Shown: positions 1 through 13,870 of the stretch, piece by piece
Position numbering within the stretch: position 1 is the first letter of the stretch
Layout: each line of letters starts with the position of its first letter
Assembly: GCA_958496175.1 (NCBI GenBank)
Contig: OY292275.1
Span: 22,669,001-22,733,000 of the forward strand
Direction of reading: 5' to 3'
DNA from: Sisyra terminalis
Lineage: Eukaryota > Arthropoda > Insecta > Neuroptera > Sisyridae
Length of the DNA stretch: 64,000 nucleotides
The notes under the pieces: generated by a model
Databases searched by the model: none
What the model was told of the DNA's origin: nothing
The model's input: the letters and a program-made list of their open reading frames with translations, nothing else
Made by a program: the position numbers and the translations under genes

Positions 1-3000
1 TCTTGAAATTACGGATGAGTCCTCATTATTAAAATGAAATCGATGTAGATCATATTAGAAATAAAATAAATCGCCTTGCATTTGTGAGCGACCAATTTTC
101 ATAACACTTAAGATAACAGATTGAAATTAAAAATGAAAAATAAAGGCATGTGAGAATACAAGGGGAGGATAATGTTTGTAATGCTTCCTCCTTGTATCAC
201 AATCGAAATCAGTAGCGTAGACTGTGTTTTTCCCGCCCGGAGTTGGCTGGAAATTCGCCATTTTCACTAATAGTCAAGAAAAATGGTAAAAATTCAACTA
301 TGTTTTTCAAGTATGTTATTCAATTATGAAAGCAAAATCTTTAATGGAATTATCAATGTCAATATGCCATCCCATTTTCACATGCTGCCAAAAGTCATGG
401 TCTCTATGGTACTCACTACGCTACGCTACTAACAGAAATAGTTCTATATTAATTTTTTTCAAAATTTTGAAACTGTCATAAAGGCTTCCTACTATTGTAA
501 TGCTTTTTTTTTTGTTATTTATCATCGCTTTATAACTGTTAGGATTCTTAGCGACTGTAGGGTTAATAAGAAACCATATCGAGAAATATTGAAAATTTGC
601 CAGTTTACCAGTTTTGGAATTATGCATTATATCTAATGTAAGGATTTTCTGAAAAGTAGATAGATTTACACAAAAATTGCTCTTTTTAAATCAGTGTATT
701 GTGAATATTAATTTTCAAAAAATATGTATCATTTAATAATATAGTAATGTTCAGCCTAACTCGAAATTAACGTTTTCATAACTAACGCTAATAACTTAAT
801 AATTAAACGCCATCTTCGGTATAAGTAACTAACTAACACCTTTAATTCATTAAGGTATTGGTTGTAAAATTATTCGTTACACAAATTAAAATGTTTCAAT
901 TTACAATGTTAACGGATTTGATTGTACCGTATTTAATTGTAGAATTTGGATAAGAAACCAACTTTTAATGTTATTCAGATTCTTATTTATTTCTTCTATG
1001 GATACCTACGTAACTTTGTTCAATAAATTGTTGGACCTATTTGAATAAGCCATTAATTTCAGCATTAGTTTCGGTTTATTTTTTTTTAATCTAGTGAAGT
1101 TTGAAAGAAATAAAAATACTAAAATATTCATGTTGATATTTCTTGCTAACTCATGAATATAAATTTTATTGGCGTGATATTTTCACAGTTTGAATAGTGG
1201 AAACAAATAGTGCTCGCAACCGAAATACATTTTTCATTTTTTTTTTCATTCAAGTGGTATCGTAGGTACAGCGAAGAAATTATCTCCGGGAAAAAATACT
1301 TATCCGCTGAAATGTCTGAAATACGTATATACGTGCGTGTAGCGTAAAGGGGAAAAATGTTTCCCTTGGGTTTCTCCCCTTGACTCAAAGTAAACTCCTG
1401 ACTTGGCGATAACATTGCGAAACACGTAACGTTTGTGTTCCAACATAGAAAAATAAAACAGGGGAGATTTCTTTTCGGTTGATATATAAATGCGATCATC
1501 TCAGCAAATCACAATATTTTGCATTTGAAATTTTCAAGTAGCACTGAGATTATTAAACTTTCCACCATTTGAACAAATGCATCGCATCGAAAAAGCTTCT
1601 GCTCACGTTTAAAACACGCATTGTGGTTAATTTCGATTCAAGGATATTTACTTAAGTGCAGACAAGGCCGTTTTAAGTCGAACAAAGAATCAAGTAAAGT
1701 TCGTCTTTTTCGACAAGTACAGTTGTCACATCAAGTTTACAACACCCGAATACGAATATGAGTTTCGAAACAGGAAAAAATATTTTTTCCTTTAATTTTC
1801 TTCTGTTTCAATGAAAGAAATTCACGGGTTGGATATCTAATGAAATGAATAATGAATAACTCTATTTATAGGAACTACTAAAAAAGATCGAAAAACAAAG
1901 CTTTGAATACAAAGCTTAAAATTGATTTTTCGGAGTACTTTATACACCCATGTATTTCACATTAATTTGAAAATTATAAACGAAACATTAATAGCAAAAT
2001 ATCTAGCATGATTTACATTAGATTTAGTGTTAATTAAATGCATTTCCATAGCGTTGAAATGATAATGAATAATTATTGTTTTTTTTTTCGAATAAGATTT
2101 TGGATTAAAGTTTCTTATCGCGCGTTACACTTCCGTCACTTACCGATTGAAACGTAGACCATACAAAAGTGTAAAATCTCGACCGTCACGACACTTTTAT
2201 TTTAGTGTGTCGTTGTATATGTATACTATGTAGGTATATAAGGTAGGTGCGGTTAATAAGGCCTATCGGTTAAAGCCTGAAGGCTTAAGTAACAAAAATA
2301 CAATCCAAAATAGTCGATGTCGCTTAAAATTACACTTATTGGTAACACTCATTAGTATACCCTAAAACTTTTGGCAATATATTAGATTATTTCCTGCTAC
2401 TATTGCAGCGATATTTATTGTGGGCGGGGGCGGTTATGCGACATTAATAATAAGAAATCATGCGAACTAATCGGAAGTGTTATTTGTAATATTGCACTTA
2501 TGTACCTATATAATTTTTATTTCATTTAATGCTTCTATAACTTTGGATGCCTGAATACTAATGTTTTTTTTTTTGGTTTTTCGTTAAGCAGTTATTAAGA
2601 CCTAACAAATTCTAGTGACCAAAAACCTGATTGGGAAATAACAAGGAAGAAAAAAGAGCTTAACCCTTAAAAAGAAGAACTACTGAAAATAAGCTACCAT
2701 GAGGAATGTTGCAATTGCGGCAAGTGGTATCATAAAAAGTACGTTGATTTTTTAGCGGATAATACAAATATTTTTGAGTGATCCTTCATAAAACGGCTGT
2801 TTAAGAAATTTGTTTTTATTTCTAAGTTCTTAAGTATGATTAATGCATATCTATTTTTATTGATCACAATTACCAAAGGTACGAAGGCTTTTTTGATTAT
2901 GTATGGGTGTTAAAGTATTACGCCTTATTGTCCTTCTATAGCATAATAGGACTTAATGACAACCTTTTAGGCAATTTTTAGTACTGTTAGATTATTACAG

Positions 3001-4769
3001 ATGGCGTAGCGTGCGATTTTGCCGCTCCCTATTTTCATCGTGACTTCATTAGTCATGAAATTCTTAATTATTTAAAAATTTATTCTTCTTGTTATTCTCA
3101 AAGATAAACCTTTTATAGAATTGGCAATATCAAATGCTGCTACATTTTCATGTAGCACCGGGGGCCATAGGCCCTCTGCACCCACTATCATTTTGTATAC
3201 AATTCAAGAGAAGGAAGACAATACAGGTCGGAAAGATCAGAATTAAATATTAATTACAATTGCATTATTCTATCATATATTTTTTTATTCAGTTACATTC
3301 CAATATTTTTAATTTATATAGTTATGCTAATTAGTTATTACATACTTCTCATAAATAGCTATTGGAACTTTAATGCCAACCAAGTGCCCTTTGACTGGCT
3401 CTTAAATTACTTTTCGTTTGTTCTTTATTTTTATTCTATATAAATTACAGAAATCAAAAGAGTTAAATATGTTACAAGTAATCAAATATAATTTGCAAAA
3501 ACACAGAATTTCCTATTTTCAATTTTCTTGTTTCTTTATATTGCTTTTTTATAGCCTGAAAATTTTATTAAACTTTGCCAAATTTACATTTGAGAAAATG
3601 ATAAAATTTATCAAGCCGCAATAAAATGTTTTGAAAATGTTTTTCTTGTTCAAACCAAAATAAATAAATTTCATTCTTTTGTCTTTTTGTCAATTGATTC
3701 GAACGAGAAACTAAGAAAATTCGCGGAAAAATAGTAATTTTCATGACTCATATATAACAGTAGATATATATATTGATGGAAAAAACTTTCTGCGTTTGGA
3801 TAGTGTGGATTGTAAAAAAAAATGATGGATCAAACGTTGGGGAAAAACAAATTACGTAATGCTTAATTAATTTAAAAGTCGCCAAGAGCCGCTTAATTGT
3901 TTCAGTACGTCAGGAAAATCCTTGATAATAATTGGCACATATTGAATGTCATATAAATCAAGGATAAAACCTCGAAAATGAATTAATATCAAGGCGAAGT
4001 GGTTGATGACCTACAAATTTATTTACAACCACGCACAATGGCCTTTTTTATGCTTCCGAAAAAAAAAGTTAGAATGAATTTTCGCTAATTTATACGAATA
4101 TTGCCAATACTTGTGCAATTTTCAATTACACGTTCGATGCGGTCAAGGACTTTGCGCGTTAGTTCCATTAAAACAAGGCTTTATTTCAAACCGGAAAAAT
4201 AAATATAGAACAAATATTTTTTTTAAATGTTAAAAACCGCCTACGTTAAATTTTTGCGAAACGGTCATATAAAAATAAACGGTGCGTGCGCATTTTCGAT
4301 TTTTCTTTTTGAACTTGAACTTTCGTTTTAGATTTTGCTATGATTTTATTACGTTTTTATCTCAAAAAAATATCCAAGAAAAAGAAGCTATAAAAAAATA
4401 AATGGGAAATAAATCAAATTATAAGGTGTTTGAAAAAAAAAACATTTCAATCAAATAAAATATGTTTTTGCCAAAGAAAAAGAATATTTATTCCTTAATG
4501 AATTCCGTCTACACGTGGAAAGTAAGAAAACTTCCTAACTCGTTTTGTTCGGGTGACTGAATTCCTTGAAAATTCAAGAACACCGGCTATGTTCATATTT
4601 TCCTATCCATTATATACTAATACAATGCCAGTAGATAAGTGCATCTTTTCATAAAATTTTATCATTTTGCATTGCAATTATTAATAAAATTAATTTAATT
4701 CAAATACAAACATTTGAAAATGTTTATCAAACGATTAAATAGTTAAACAATCATTTGAATGGATGTATA
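1..4769. other. AT-rich non-coding upstream DNA
   Basis: No open frame here looks coding. Frames of 68 to 117 codons occur (for example 421-627 minus, 1146-1499 minus, 3418-3624 plus), but they are low in complexity and match no family I know. The stretch is dominated by A/T runs. The only local structure I can support is the small hairpin at 3138-3157. It lies about 25 kb or more upstream of the first exon I can identify. Confidence 0.6.
3138..3157. repeat. Short perfect hairpin beside a GC-rich palindromic patch
   Basis: TGCTACAT, loop TTTC, ATGTAGCA forms an 8-bp perfect stem. It is followed at once by a GC-rich, partly self-complementary patch (GGGGGCCATAGGCCCTC). This may be the edge of a decayed mobile element, but no partner copy was seen in the window. 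Confidence 0.4.
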
Positions 4770-5060
4770 CATAGTGAAATAAAAGGTCGGGGTGTACTTT
4801 TATGAAGGTGATGTGAAGGGCAAATCGATGTGTCTGCGGGTCCCTGACCTCGATCAGAAATGCCTTTTGCGCATGTCTTGGTGATATATCCAATCCCTGT
4901 TTCCTTGTTGATCGTGACGACCACGTGGCGCTCGGTACATTTAAATGTATATATGTATACATACATATAAAGGGGATAAAAAGCGGGCTGACACCCTCGT
5001 AGCACGAGCTTCTCTGCGAGCTGCATTCAGTAGGGTTGAATGCCACCCCAAACCTTGATT
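4770..5060. other. GC-richer island, function unknown
   Basis: An island of higher G+C in AT-rich surroundings. It contains E-box-like CACGTG (in GACCACGTGGCG) and two overlapping minus-strand frames, 4735-5046 (103 codons) and 4751-5026 (91 codons). Neither frame matches a family I recognise, and the two overlap out of phase, so at most one could be real. A conserved non-coding element or a mobile-element scrap are both possible. Confidence 0.3.
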
Positions 5061-5418
5061 CTCGACATTGGAAAAGCCGATGTGTTTGCTACCGGTGAAT
5101 CATTCCACATTTTTCATGAAACAGAAAATATTTTCGGAACTATGTAGTACTGTCAAGTTGGCAAGGCTTTCTAAACTTATTTCAGGAAGTTTAAACAATT
5201 ATTTTTTTTTTAGTTCAAAAAACAGTTGATGACGGTTGATCTCAAAATTTCTTATTTTTACATATAAAATCATTCAATCACTTATGAAAATTCGGCAATT
5301 TTAAATATATCATAATGAGTAATTAAACAGTACCAAAATTCCAAAAGTTACGGTTGTAAGCCAAACATACCAAGCAGCATATAGAAATCATTTTTCATTC
5401 ATATTTAGATATTTTTTT

Positions 5419-5920
5419 TTCAGTTTAATTAAAGCTTTGACCATAAATTATTAAATGATACAACAATATAGAAAGTTACAGTAGTACGAAAAAAAAAACA
5501 GTCATTATTGTCAAGAATTTCGCTTTGATTAGGTGCTTACCTATCACTAATTTTTTTGACATTAGCAAATTGTAGATAGTATAAAACCTCAAGAGAGGCT
5601 CAAAATATATTCCTTGAAACCTAGAGCTATGCACTTTTATCTCATCCAATTACTAGCATATCCATTTAGCAATGGAAACAATCCAGAATCCAAAAATTAT
5701 TATTGTTACTTTTCCAAGGTGATAGAGTTACAGATTGTTACTATTACAGGGTAACCGGAGACCTCAGAGAAACAATCAGAGAATTTAATTCAATCTTGAA
5801 ATATCAGGGAATTTAAAAAAAAAAATCATTTCCAAACTACTGATCCGATTTTGCTCATTTTTAAACTTGTTCAAGGTATTTTTTCGAAGAATAAGTATGA
5901 GTATCAAATTTGATCAAAAT
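5419..5920 (+). repeat. Dispersed repeat, copy A
   Basis: About 500 bp that aligns in the same orientation with 9190-9700. Shared landmarks in the same order are TTGTCAAGAATTTC, TTTGATTAGGTGCTTA, CGAGAGGCTC-like, GCTATGCACTTTTA, ATTACTAGCATAT, ATTATTGTTACTTTT and CGAAGAATAAGT. The copies differ by many substitutions and small indels, so the duplication or the insertions are old. No coding capacity is seen. The tail resembles transposon-derived sequence common in insects, but I cannot name the family. Confidence 0.75.
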
Positions 5921-6659
5921 CGGTTGAGAAATATAGGAACTATCTGGATGACAACATTATTTAAATTACATGTATATAAATTTCTTACCCAGTAGTGTTT
6001 TTGGAATTTATTCTACTAATAACGTGTGATGGAAAAAATAAAGTCAACATTTCACTATAAGAACACATAAAACAGTTTTAAGAAACGGAAAAATATAAAA
6101 AATATCTTGGAAATCCTGGAATTATCAGGGAATTTTAAAATGATGTCTTTTTGGCCCTCCTGTATACATTCTCATTATAGACTGATTTATTCGTGAATTA
6201 AATAAGAAGCAAAGTAGAAAATGCGACGTTGTCGTTTTTTTTGCGACGTTTCTGGACTTTATTAAGTACTCAATCATAGGTTATTAAAAACCAATATTGT
6301 TATCGTACAAATATCAAATAAGAATCATTAAGAAGCAAACTTAATTAATTCTTTAAATCCAAAAAAAATCCAATATTTTTTTGTTAGAGTCTAGTTCCCT
6401 TTTATTTAAAGCTCGTTGAAATATTTTGTTGTTATTTGCAATGAAATGATAACATTTCCGTGTAAAGCTCCTAGTCTTGAAATAGCTGTAAAAATATCTA
6501 TACGTGCAAATCTTCTTTAAATGCATAATACAAATGGTGAAAGCTTTATTGTTCTATTAAAGCTTTTCGGTGCACTTGTATTTTCTTTTTTTTGAAATGT
6601 TTCTATACGCATAGAACGTGTAATATATGTAGATATATAAATAAAAGAATCCCCTTGAG

Positions 6660-6960
6660 TCAGGAATAATGCACGGATGTATGGGGAAAATCCCCTGCAA
6701 ACGAGAGAATCAGTCTGTAACTGGCGGCGTCATCAGACAGCGCCCTCGTTTGCCTCAAAGTCTGCAATTGTCTCATTCACCCCCACTATGATTCATTCAG
6801 ATATTAGATTCAGGAACCGGGTTACTGGTTTTCAACCCTCATCTTTCACTAGAAACATTTCCCACTTTTCTTCATCTACCGCTTTTGTATCGCCCACTTG
6901 GTTAAACCCATTTGGAACCAATTATTGTTAGTGGAATATCCGAAGACAACATTTTCGTGA
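6660..6960. other. GC-richer patch with an 84-codon frame
   Basis: A local rise in G+C with a plus-strand frame at 6677-6931 (84 codons, rich in Ser, Thr and Phe). The frame has no recognisable motif, signal peptide or splice context that would make it convincing. It is more likely conserved non-coding DNA or chance than a gene. Confidence 0.25.
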
Positions 6961-8379
6961 CTTATTGGGAAATTTCATGCATAGTTCTTGTGGCCTTTAT
7001 CACTTGCTCTTGAATAAAACATGTACAAATGTTCTGAAACGATTATTTGTCCAGGGGTGTGCTAATTTTTGCTTTTTTATCAAACCACATGAAAAAAACA
7101 AAACTTTCTTTTGATATTTAGCTGTTTAATTTTGGAAAAATAAATACTTAACTAAAAAGTTACTGTTAACATTGAAAATTGTGGTTCTTATACTTGCAAT
7201 ACAAATCTTAGGTGCATACACCTAGCTACTTAACTTAATATTGATTGCATACTGATTGCTCAAAAATAACTGGTCTATATAAACATCCTGTATTTAAGCT
7301 TCATTAAAAATCGATTTCCTAAATATCTAAATATGTTTACACCGTCATATCCATATGATTAGGGTAAACTCGTAATCGAGGATTTGCATGACTAAGAACG
7401 GTATATATTTTACATTTATAGAGTCGTGAGCTCAAAAGGGTCATTAAACCCCCCTTAATTTTACGCATAATATAATGCACACAAAGCACAAATAATAAAT
7501 TCTATGACCTAAACGTATTTTTATGTGTTGCATTTATTTGTAATCCTGGCAATCAAAACATTAAACCCACTTGAACATTATAACAAGAAGACAAAAGGAA
7601 TAGCTTCACAAGTGCCGCAAGGTCAAAATTCGGCAAAATCAAAGTTAATACATCGCTATTTTTAACATGTGACCGCTTGATTTATTTGAAATTGTATCAT
7701 TTCCTTGATTTAATTTTCTCGTCCCTTTATGATTTTTTTTTAATTTTAAAAATTAACGCAAATTGGTTTCGACCTTCACATTTAATCTAAAAATATGTTT
7801 TCAATGAAATATGTGTTTTTTTTTTAATATTTTTAGCCTTTAAAAATATAACGTACAACGGTACAACACACGCTTTTGCATGTGTACAAAAATGTATCAA
7901 GTATCAAGTTAATTGCATTACTGTACTTACCTGTGTATGCGGAAATTAACTTTTTGTGGTATGACAAATATTTTCAAGAATTTTTATAGTAGGAACTTAC
8001 GATTTTTTTATCACATTTTTTCAAGTTTTCTTCACGCTATAGAAACATGCATAGTTTTCATTTTAGAAAAGCCACGTTTTTCTTTTGATATTCATACAAT
8101 GTTTTGAAGATATTTTCTACGAGAAAAGCCTTTGATCCATTTATTTTTGATTCTTGTAGAAAGATAAAGCATAGATTAGCGACAAATTGACGTTCATTAT
8201 CAATGGGTTTGTGTATTTAATCAGAGTAATGTAGTTGTAAATGTAATTTACGTTTGTGAATAGTTTTAGTGAAATGATCTGTTTACCTAGTGGCATAAAC
8301 AGTGTAATAGGATCAAAAAGACAGAGAAAGTTCTAAACTCTCTATCGTCTACTGACTGCCCTATATTGATTACTTTCAC
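6961..8379. other. AT-rich non-coding stretch
   Basis: No supported gene or repeat. A 64-codon frame at 7913-8107 is low complexity and rich in Phe, Cys and Tyr; I treat it as chance. Confidence 0.5.
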
Positions 8380-8830
8380 TCAGACGATGCACCCTCATAT
8401 CCCACAACCGACGTGTAGGCACTTCAGGGGTTGCAAGTAGACAATGGCACGAGTTCCGACGCCACCCGGAAAAGAGACAGCCAAATGCATGTGCAGTGGA
8501 AATGACTGTGCATCGCATTTGATGTCAGTTCTGTTTATAGGAATCGAATCGTAGCAAGTGAACGACGGTAGTCATAGCAACACCCCATCATCATGCTGTG
8601 TGTATTTGGGGTTGGTGCACAGGCATGCAGGGGTTATTGCATAGTCGCGACGCCGACGCCGGTGTTGCAGTCGTCTCTCTCCCTAAACCCCATACTAACC
8701 AGACAGCGTAGGATTTCCACATCAAATTGTGTAACCCATACCAGGCTAGTAGGTTTGGTACAGTTTTCACATAATGAGCGAATTGTGTCTGGAAAATCTC
8801 GAGGAAAAGCGGTCAACGTTTATGTACCGT
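8380..8830. other. GC-rich island, candidate regulatory element
   Basis: One of the clearest G+C-rich islands upstream of the gene, with many CpG dinucleotides (for example GTCGCGACGCCGACGCCGG near 8645). Frames are open on both strands across the same DNA (8593-8832 plus, 8634-8816 minus), as expected from composition alone. No initiation or splice context supports either. An enhancer, or an unrecognised first exon of a distant isoform, would fit. Confidence 0.35.
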
Positions 8831-9189
8831 GAAAGACTCAAGTATATTGTTTTAATTACGTTTTTATAACAATCTTTAATTCCTTAACGATTATTTTTCC
8901 TGATCGAGTTGGTGCATGATTGTTCTTTATTTTTCAAGGAATTCACTCAATTCAAGGAATTTCCTTAACTCAAATTCAACTTTAATGCTTGTTTTCTTAT
9001 AGGCATTCAACCATACATAGCCTCAAATTTTGTCATCAATCATTTCAATAATAACGAACTGTTAAGGGTTATATAGGACAATAATTCTTATATAGTTGTA
9101 TAAAACATACCTGTTCATCATATGGGAGTAAAATTAATTTTTAAGGAATCATGTTCATTACCTTGTTTCCAAATGATCTTGAGGCTATT

Positions 9190-9700
9190 TTCAATTTAAT
9201 CTAAGCTCTGATCATAAATTATGAAAAGATACAAAGATATTGACAGTAACAGAAATACGGAAAAAACCAGTCATCATTCGTACATATCACTACGTTACTA
9301 CTTGTCAAGAATTTCTCTTTGATTAGGTGCTTATTGCTAATTTTTTGGTATTAGCATTTTGTAAATAGTATGAGACCTCACGAGAGGCTCATAACCTATT
9401 TGTCGAAATCTAGTGCTATGCACTTTTACTCTATCCAGTTACTAGCATATTTACATAGCGTTGGAAGCAAATCATAGTCCCAAAATCATTATTGTTACTT
9501 TTATAGGGTGACAAGGTACAGATTGTTCCTATAATAGGCTAACCACAGACTGGAGAATCTGGAACTATCAGAGATTCAAAAAAAAAAATCAGGGAATTTT
9601 AAAAATTTCAAACCATTTCTTAACTAGTGACCTGATTTTGATCATCTTTAAACTCGTTTAAGGTAATTTTCCGAAGAATAAGTGTACCAAGTTGGATGAT
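9190..9700 (+). repeat. Dispersed repeat, copy B
   Basis: Second copy of the repeat at 5419-5920, same strand, with the same order of landmarks. Copy B differs by local indels (a shorter spacer after TTAGGTGCTTA and an extra segment around the SNP-rich centre). The two copies are about 3.8 kb apart. No target-site duplication could be assigned. Confidence 0.75.
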
Positions 9701-12700
9701 TTTTATCTTAAAAGATGAAGAATCGTTTAGAAGCTAGTTTCATTGAAATTTCTCAAAAAATAAGTTTGTTATCCTGCATGTCAATAGATGTCAACGCACA
9801 GTTCTAAGCTGGAAAATGGTTGTTCCTTTAACAATTTCTTTTTCATAAAATTTTCTCAACTTTTAATGGAAAAAAATAACAAGTTGCAAACAATGCTTCT
9901 GAAAAATGAGGCTTAAGTTTTAGGGGAAGCTAAAAAAATAACTTGGCTAGATACGCTAGTCGTTATGGAGAAGGAAATGAAAATTGGTGTACGTTTAAGA
10001 AAAGTTGTTTGCTTTTTAATTTTTTTAAAACTAACAATTTCTTTTATGGAACTATTTTGAAAGTTAATTACAAAGATAAAATTTTTCAGTAATAAAAAGT
10101 ATTTGTGGTGATAGTGCAATCGAAAATATCTTTGAATTCCTATACACTTGGGAGCTTTTTGAATTTGAATTCGCAAAATTAGAGATCCGAAAAAGTTCAA
10201 ATTTCTGACAATTCCCCATTCTTTGTCATGTTTCTATATTAATTATGGCTCATTTTTCTACTACTATTAAATAGTTCTTATGGCTTTAGTAACAGAATAT
10301 AATAAAGTTGATTATTTTTAATTAGAGGTGTGAAACAATTGTTTGAAATAATTATTTCTCTGCGATAACGATATTGTGATAAAGAAAATGCAAAAAAAAA
10401 CTTTTTAAATGTTTACTTTTTATTTGATTTACAATCGCTTACCATATCTTCATTTCGTCTTCCTATTGATCGTGTGCTAGAAAGACGGTGGAACCCCTAA
10501 ATAAATATAATCAAAATAAACTAGACTTCCCCCAAAATAATACTTTCATTGCAGCCAAGGGGACGCCCTTCTTGTTGAGACAACGCAGAAATAGTCTTTA
10601 CAGAGGATTAGTGCAGGTGCGGCCTTCTTCCCGTAATTCAACTGAATTTCCATAGCAAAAGAAGTAATTAATGGCCAAACTTTTGTAATATTAGTAACTT
10701 TATAATGAGTCGATAAAATTATTAGACTTTGTACCGAACAATTCACGATAATTTTATGTGGATGCATAATTTTTTTTTAAAGTCCACCCCTGTACTAGCG
10801 CCTTTTAATGCAATATTAGGGTGAATTTTTCTTGATGACTATGAAGGGATGTTGAACGTATGAACGCGCTATCGAATCAATACCCAGCCCTTGGCCCAAC
10901 TGCTAAGGACAAGGACAAGGGTAAGTTGGAATGCTGAACAATATCGTAAAACTTGATGAAAATGGTAATTTTGGGGAAAGCATATTCTGTTTTATTTGAA
11001 TTTTGAATAAAATATGAATTTTCTTATTTATTAGTTTATTTCTGCTCAATGTTTTCTTAGTTCAGATAATTTTTTTTTCAACAATGGAGAACATTAGAAG
11101 GTCTTTGACTTACATATGGCGTGCTTTCAACTTTCGTCCTTGATTTTTAACAAATTGCCATATTTTATTTTTTTAAATTTATTCAGAAAAATCAAAAGAA
11201 AATAATTATTATATAATATCTATTATAAAATATAAGCTTTTTGTCTATTTTTCTTCGAATTTTGGTCGTTAAAACTAAAATTTATTATTAACATGTTTTT
11301 TAGGTAAAAACGAAAAGGAAGGTAAAAAAACTTTTACTTCTTTCAACAATGTGTAAAACTACACACGTGTTTATCACATTGTTGTAAAAATAGATTTTAA
11401 ACGTCAAAAGTTCCATCATTTTCCGCTTGGTGTTATTGTCCAACAAGTGCTTCGCTCTAGTGAGTAGACAATCAACTTTTGTCGTTTCTCTGGTTCGACA
11501 ATACTGACATCTGTAAAGGAAAGTTCGAGTCTCGAATAAAAATGTTGTGTAGCTCCGCTACCATAAGCGCGCATGTTCCAATCAATAATTCACGTACTTG
11601 GCCTTGACTGAGCTATTCGTCACGTGGTCGTGTATATCATAGAATGAGCTATTCCCGTATAGAACATAACATGTGGGAAGAAAGCTCGCCAGAGCATTTC
11701 CACATGTCGGTGACAAAATGAGCCAAACCTGGAGCTTTGGCCTCGGTCCCGGACGCGAAACCAATATTCAACCACCCTCAGAGCAACGGGGTGTCTTCAG
11801 AACTATTTTTGTATGTAGGCCAATGTTTTCACAATGAGTCAAAAATAAGAAAAAAATGAGTCATTAAGGGTTGAAAAAAATTTGTGATTCATAGAACAAC
11901 GATGAATCTTATCAAGTTGGTCTTCTGAATTTTACTTTTAAGACATAATATGTAAATAAGATAAAGACAACCGTGACTCATTTGTTCGATTGTTATGAGC
12001 CAACCATAGAACTGAGTATGAATACGGGAAAGTAAAATACGTCATCAGCACAGAGACCTCGATCAAGAGTGTTGAACTCTGCAGAAAACTAGGACATTGG
12101 AATATACATCTACAATCTAAAGAAGGATAGTGCTTATTAATACCTTAAACAAAAGACAACGACACCGACAAGTTGGCTAAAAGTAAAATAATTTATTTAA
12201 TTCAAAAAAAAAAAACTACACACCGATAAGAGTGACAGTGAAAAAAATAATTCCTCCAAGTATTAGTTGTATTAGTAGTAAGTCCAGGAGTAAAGTTCTC
12301 CAAAGCTCTGATAGGCATTTTTATGAACACTTTTTCAAATTTATCGTTATCGCATATTTATTTTGATTAATTCACACATTTATTTATCAACGGAAATTTT
12401 TTTAATCTTCCAACAGAAATAACATGTTATGTAAACTCAAAATTTTTATCGAATTTAATGGCAATTTTGAAGAAAAATTTCCCAGTGACGAAAGTTGAAT
12501 TAATTGTCCTCCTTTTGTATGAAATAATTATTATACTATAGTTCTTATATAATTATCGAGAGTTCTAGAATCGTTGAATAAACATTAACAAAACCAAACG
12601 CATCAAAAAAATGCATTTTTAACAATCATTTAACCGATATTTTTTCAACTTCCCTTTTAAATATGCATTATCGCTTGAGTTTATCACACTGAAACTAATA

Positions 12701-13850
12701 CAGTTTTAATAAGCAGTTAATTAATCACTGACTAAAAGTGATTAAAGTGATGACCTGAATTTTGAGAAAAAATTCTGTCCAGTTTATTTTTCCTTTTCTT
12801 TCTGATTAAAGTTTTTTGAATTTTTATAGGGCACAGGTTTACGTGTATGAAAAATATAGCAAGGCGTCTATCTTGGCCATTTGTACAAGAACTTTAGGTC
12901 ATTTACCTTCGTTCATAACTAGTACATGGCCATACTATCTAAGTATTTGTTCAATATCATTCGCTATTTATGTATAAATGAATATGCTTATATCATCTTA
13001 TTTATTTTATACAAATACTTTAAAAAAACATATCTTAACTGATTTTTTTAAGGATTTTTTATGTTCCTCAAATTTCGCGATAGCGATTAGAGTTTTCCTC
13101 AATAAATGTTGATAAGCAATATTCCGCATATTTTATGAAATTAAACGGAAAATATTACAAAACATTTTACAGATAGTCTTTTTTTCTTAATTTTTTATAA
13201 ATAAAAAGAAAGTTTTGTGTCCATTTTCACTTGATGAATTGAAAAAGATAGAAAGTTTCAAATTGTATAATATAGATATATCGTACACCAGTTTGAAGCG
13301 AGGAAATAGTAAAAAAAAATATAATAAAACAATTTGAAACTAAGTTAAATAAAAATAGTTTTGATAAGAAATTCATGAATTAAATATGAGTAATATTGTT
13401 GACGCAACTAACCGATTAGTGCAAGCGTCAGTAGTTATGTCACCAATTATATTAGGAAGGATTAAAAATGGTAGCGAAAGTTATACACTGCTTACACAGT
13501 GCCTTTATTTTTTGACAAAATTTTTAGTTTCCTATACTAAGACTTTGACAAATGAATGGAAGGGATGTGCATTCATTATTCTTTTCATTGAATGCCATTA
13601 ATTTTTATTATTAAACATATTATGATATAACAATATTACAAATAGGTAAAGCATACGGAAGATAAACGGATATGTAAATTCTATGAGTACCAAAATACAA
13701 GCACCAAAATACGATGCTATTTTTTAGTATTATTTTAATTTATTGAGCTATAAATTTTGATGTCTAGTAAAAATAATATTTTTCAAAATATCTATTAACA
13801 GTAAGATTTTAATTTTTTTTAAAAATTTGAATTTTATATTGAAAAAATAG
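9701..13850. other. Non-coding DNA with a modest GC-richer patch near 11,400-11,800
   Basis: Mostly AT-rich. The patch at about 11,400-11,800 is richer in G+C and contains a 60-codon minus frame (11582-11764) without a recognisable product. The minus frame at 10546-10767 (73 codons) is also unsupported. I see no tRNA, no splice-flanked exon and no transposase signature. Confidence 0.45.
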
Positions 13851-13870
13851 GGTACCTATCGTTAGGTACC
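13851..13870. repeat. 20-bp palindrome
   Basis: GGTACCTA, spacer TCGT, TAGGTACC: an 8-bp perfect stem in otherwise AT-rich DNA. TAGGTA-type words recur through this genome segment, so this may be incidental. Confidence 0.5.

Noticed and set aside
1146..1499. 117-codon minus-strand frame as a gene
   Set aside because: Irregular composition rich in Ile, Phe, Ser and Cys, no motif, and no initiation or splice context; frames of this length are expected by chance in 64 kb.
2210..2650. MITE suggested by GGTTAATAAGGCC and TTATTAAGACC words
   Set aside because: The two ends do not form a convincing inverted repeat when aligned, and no duplication flanks them.
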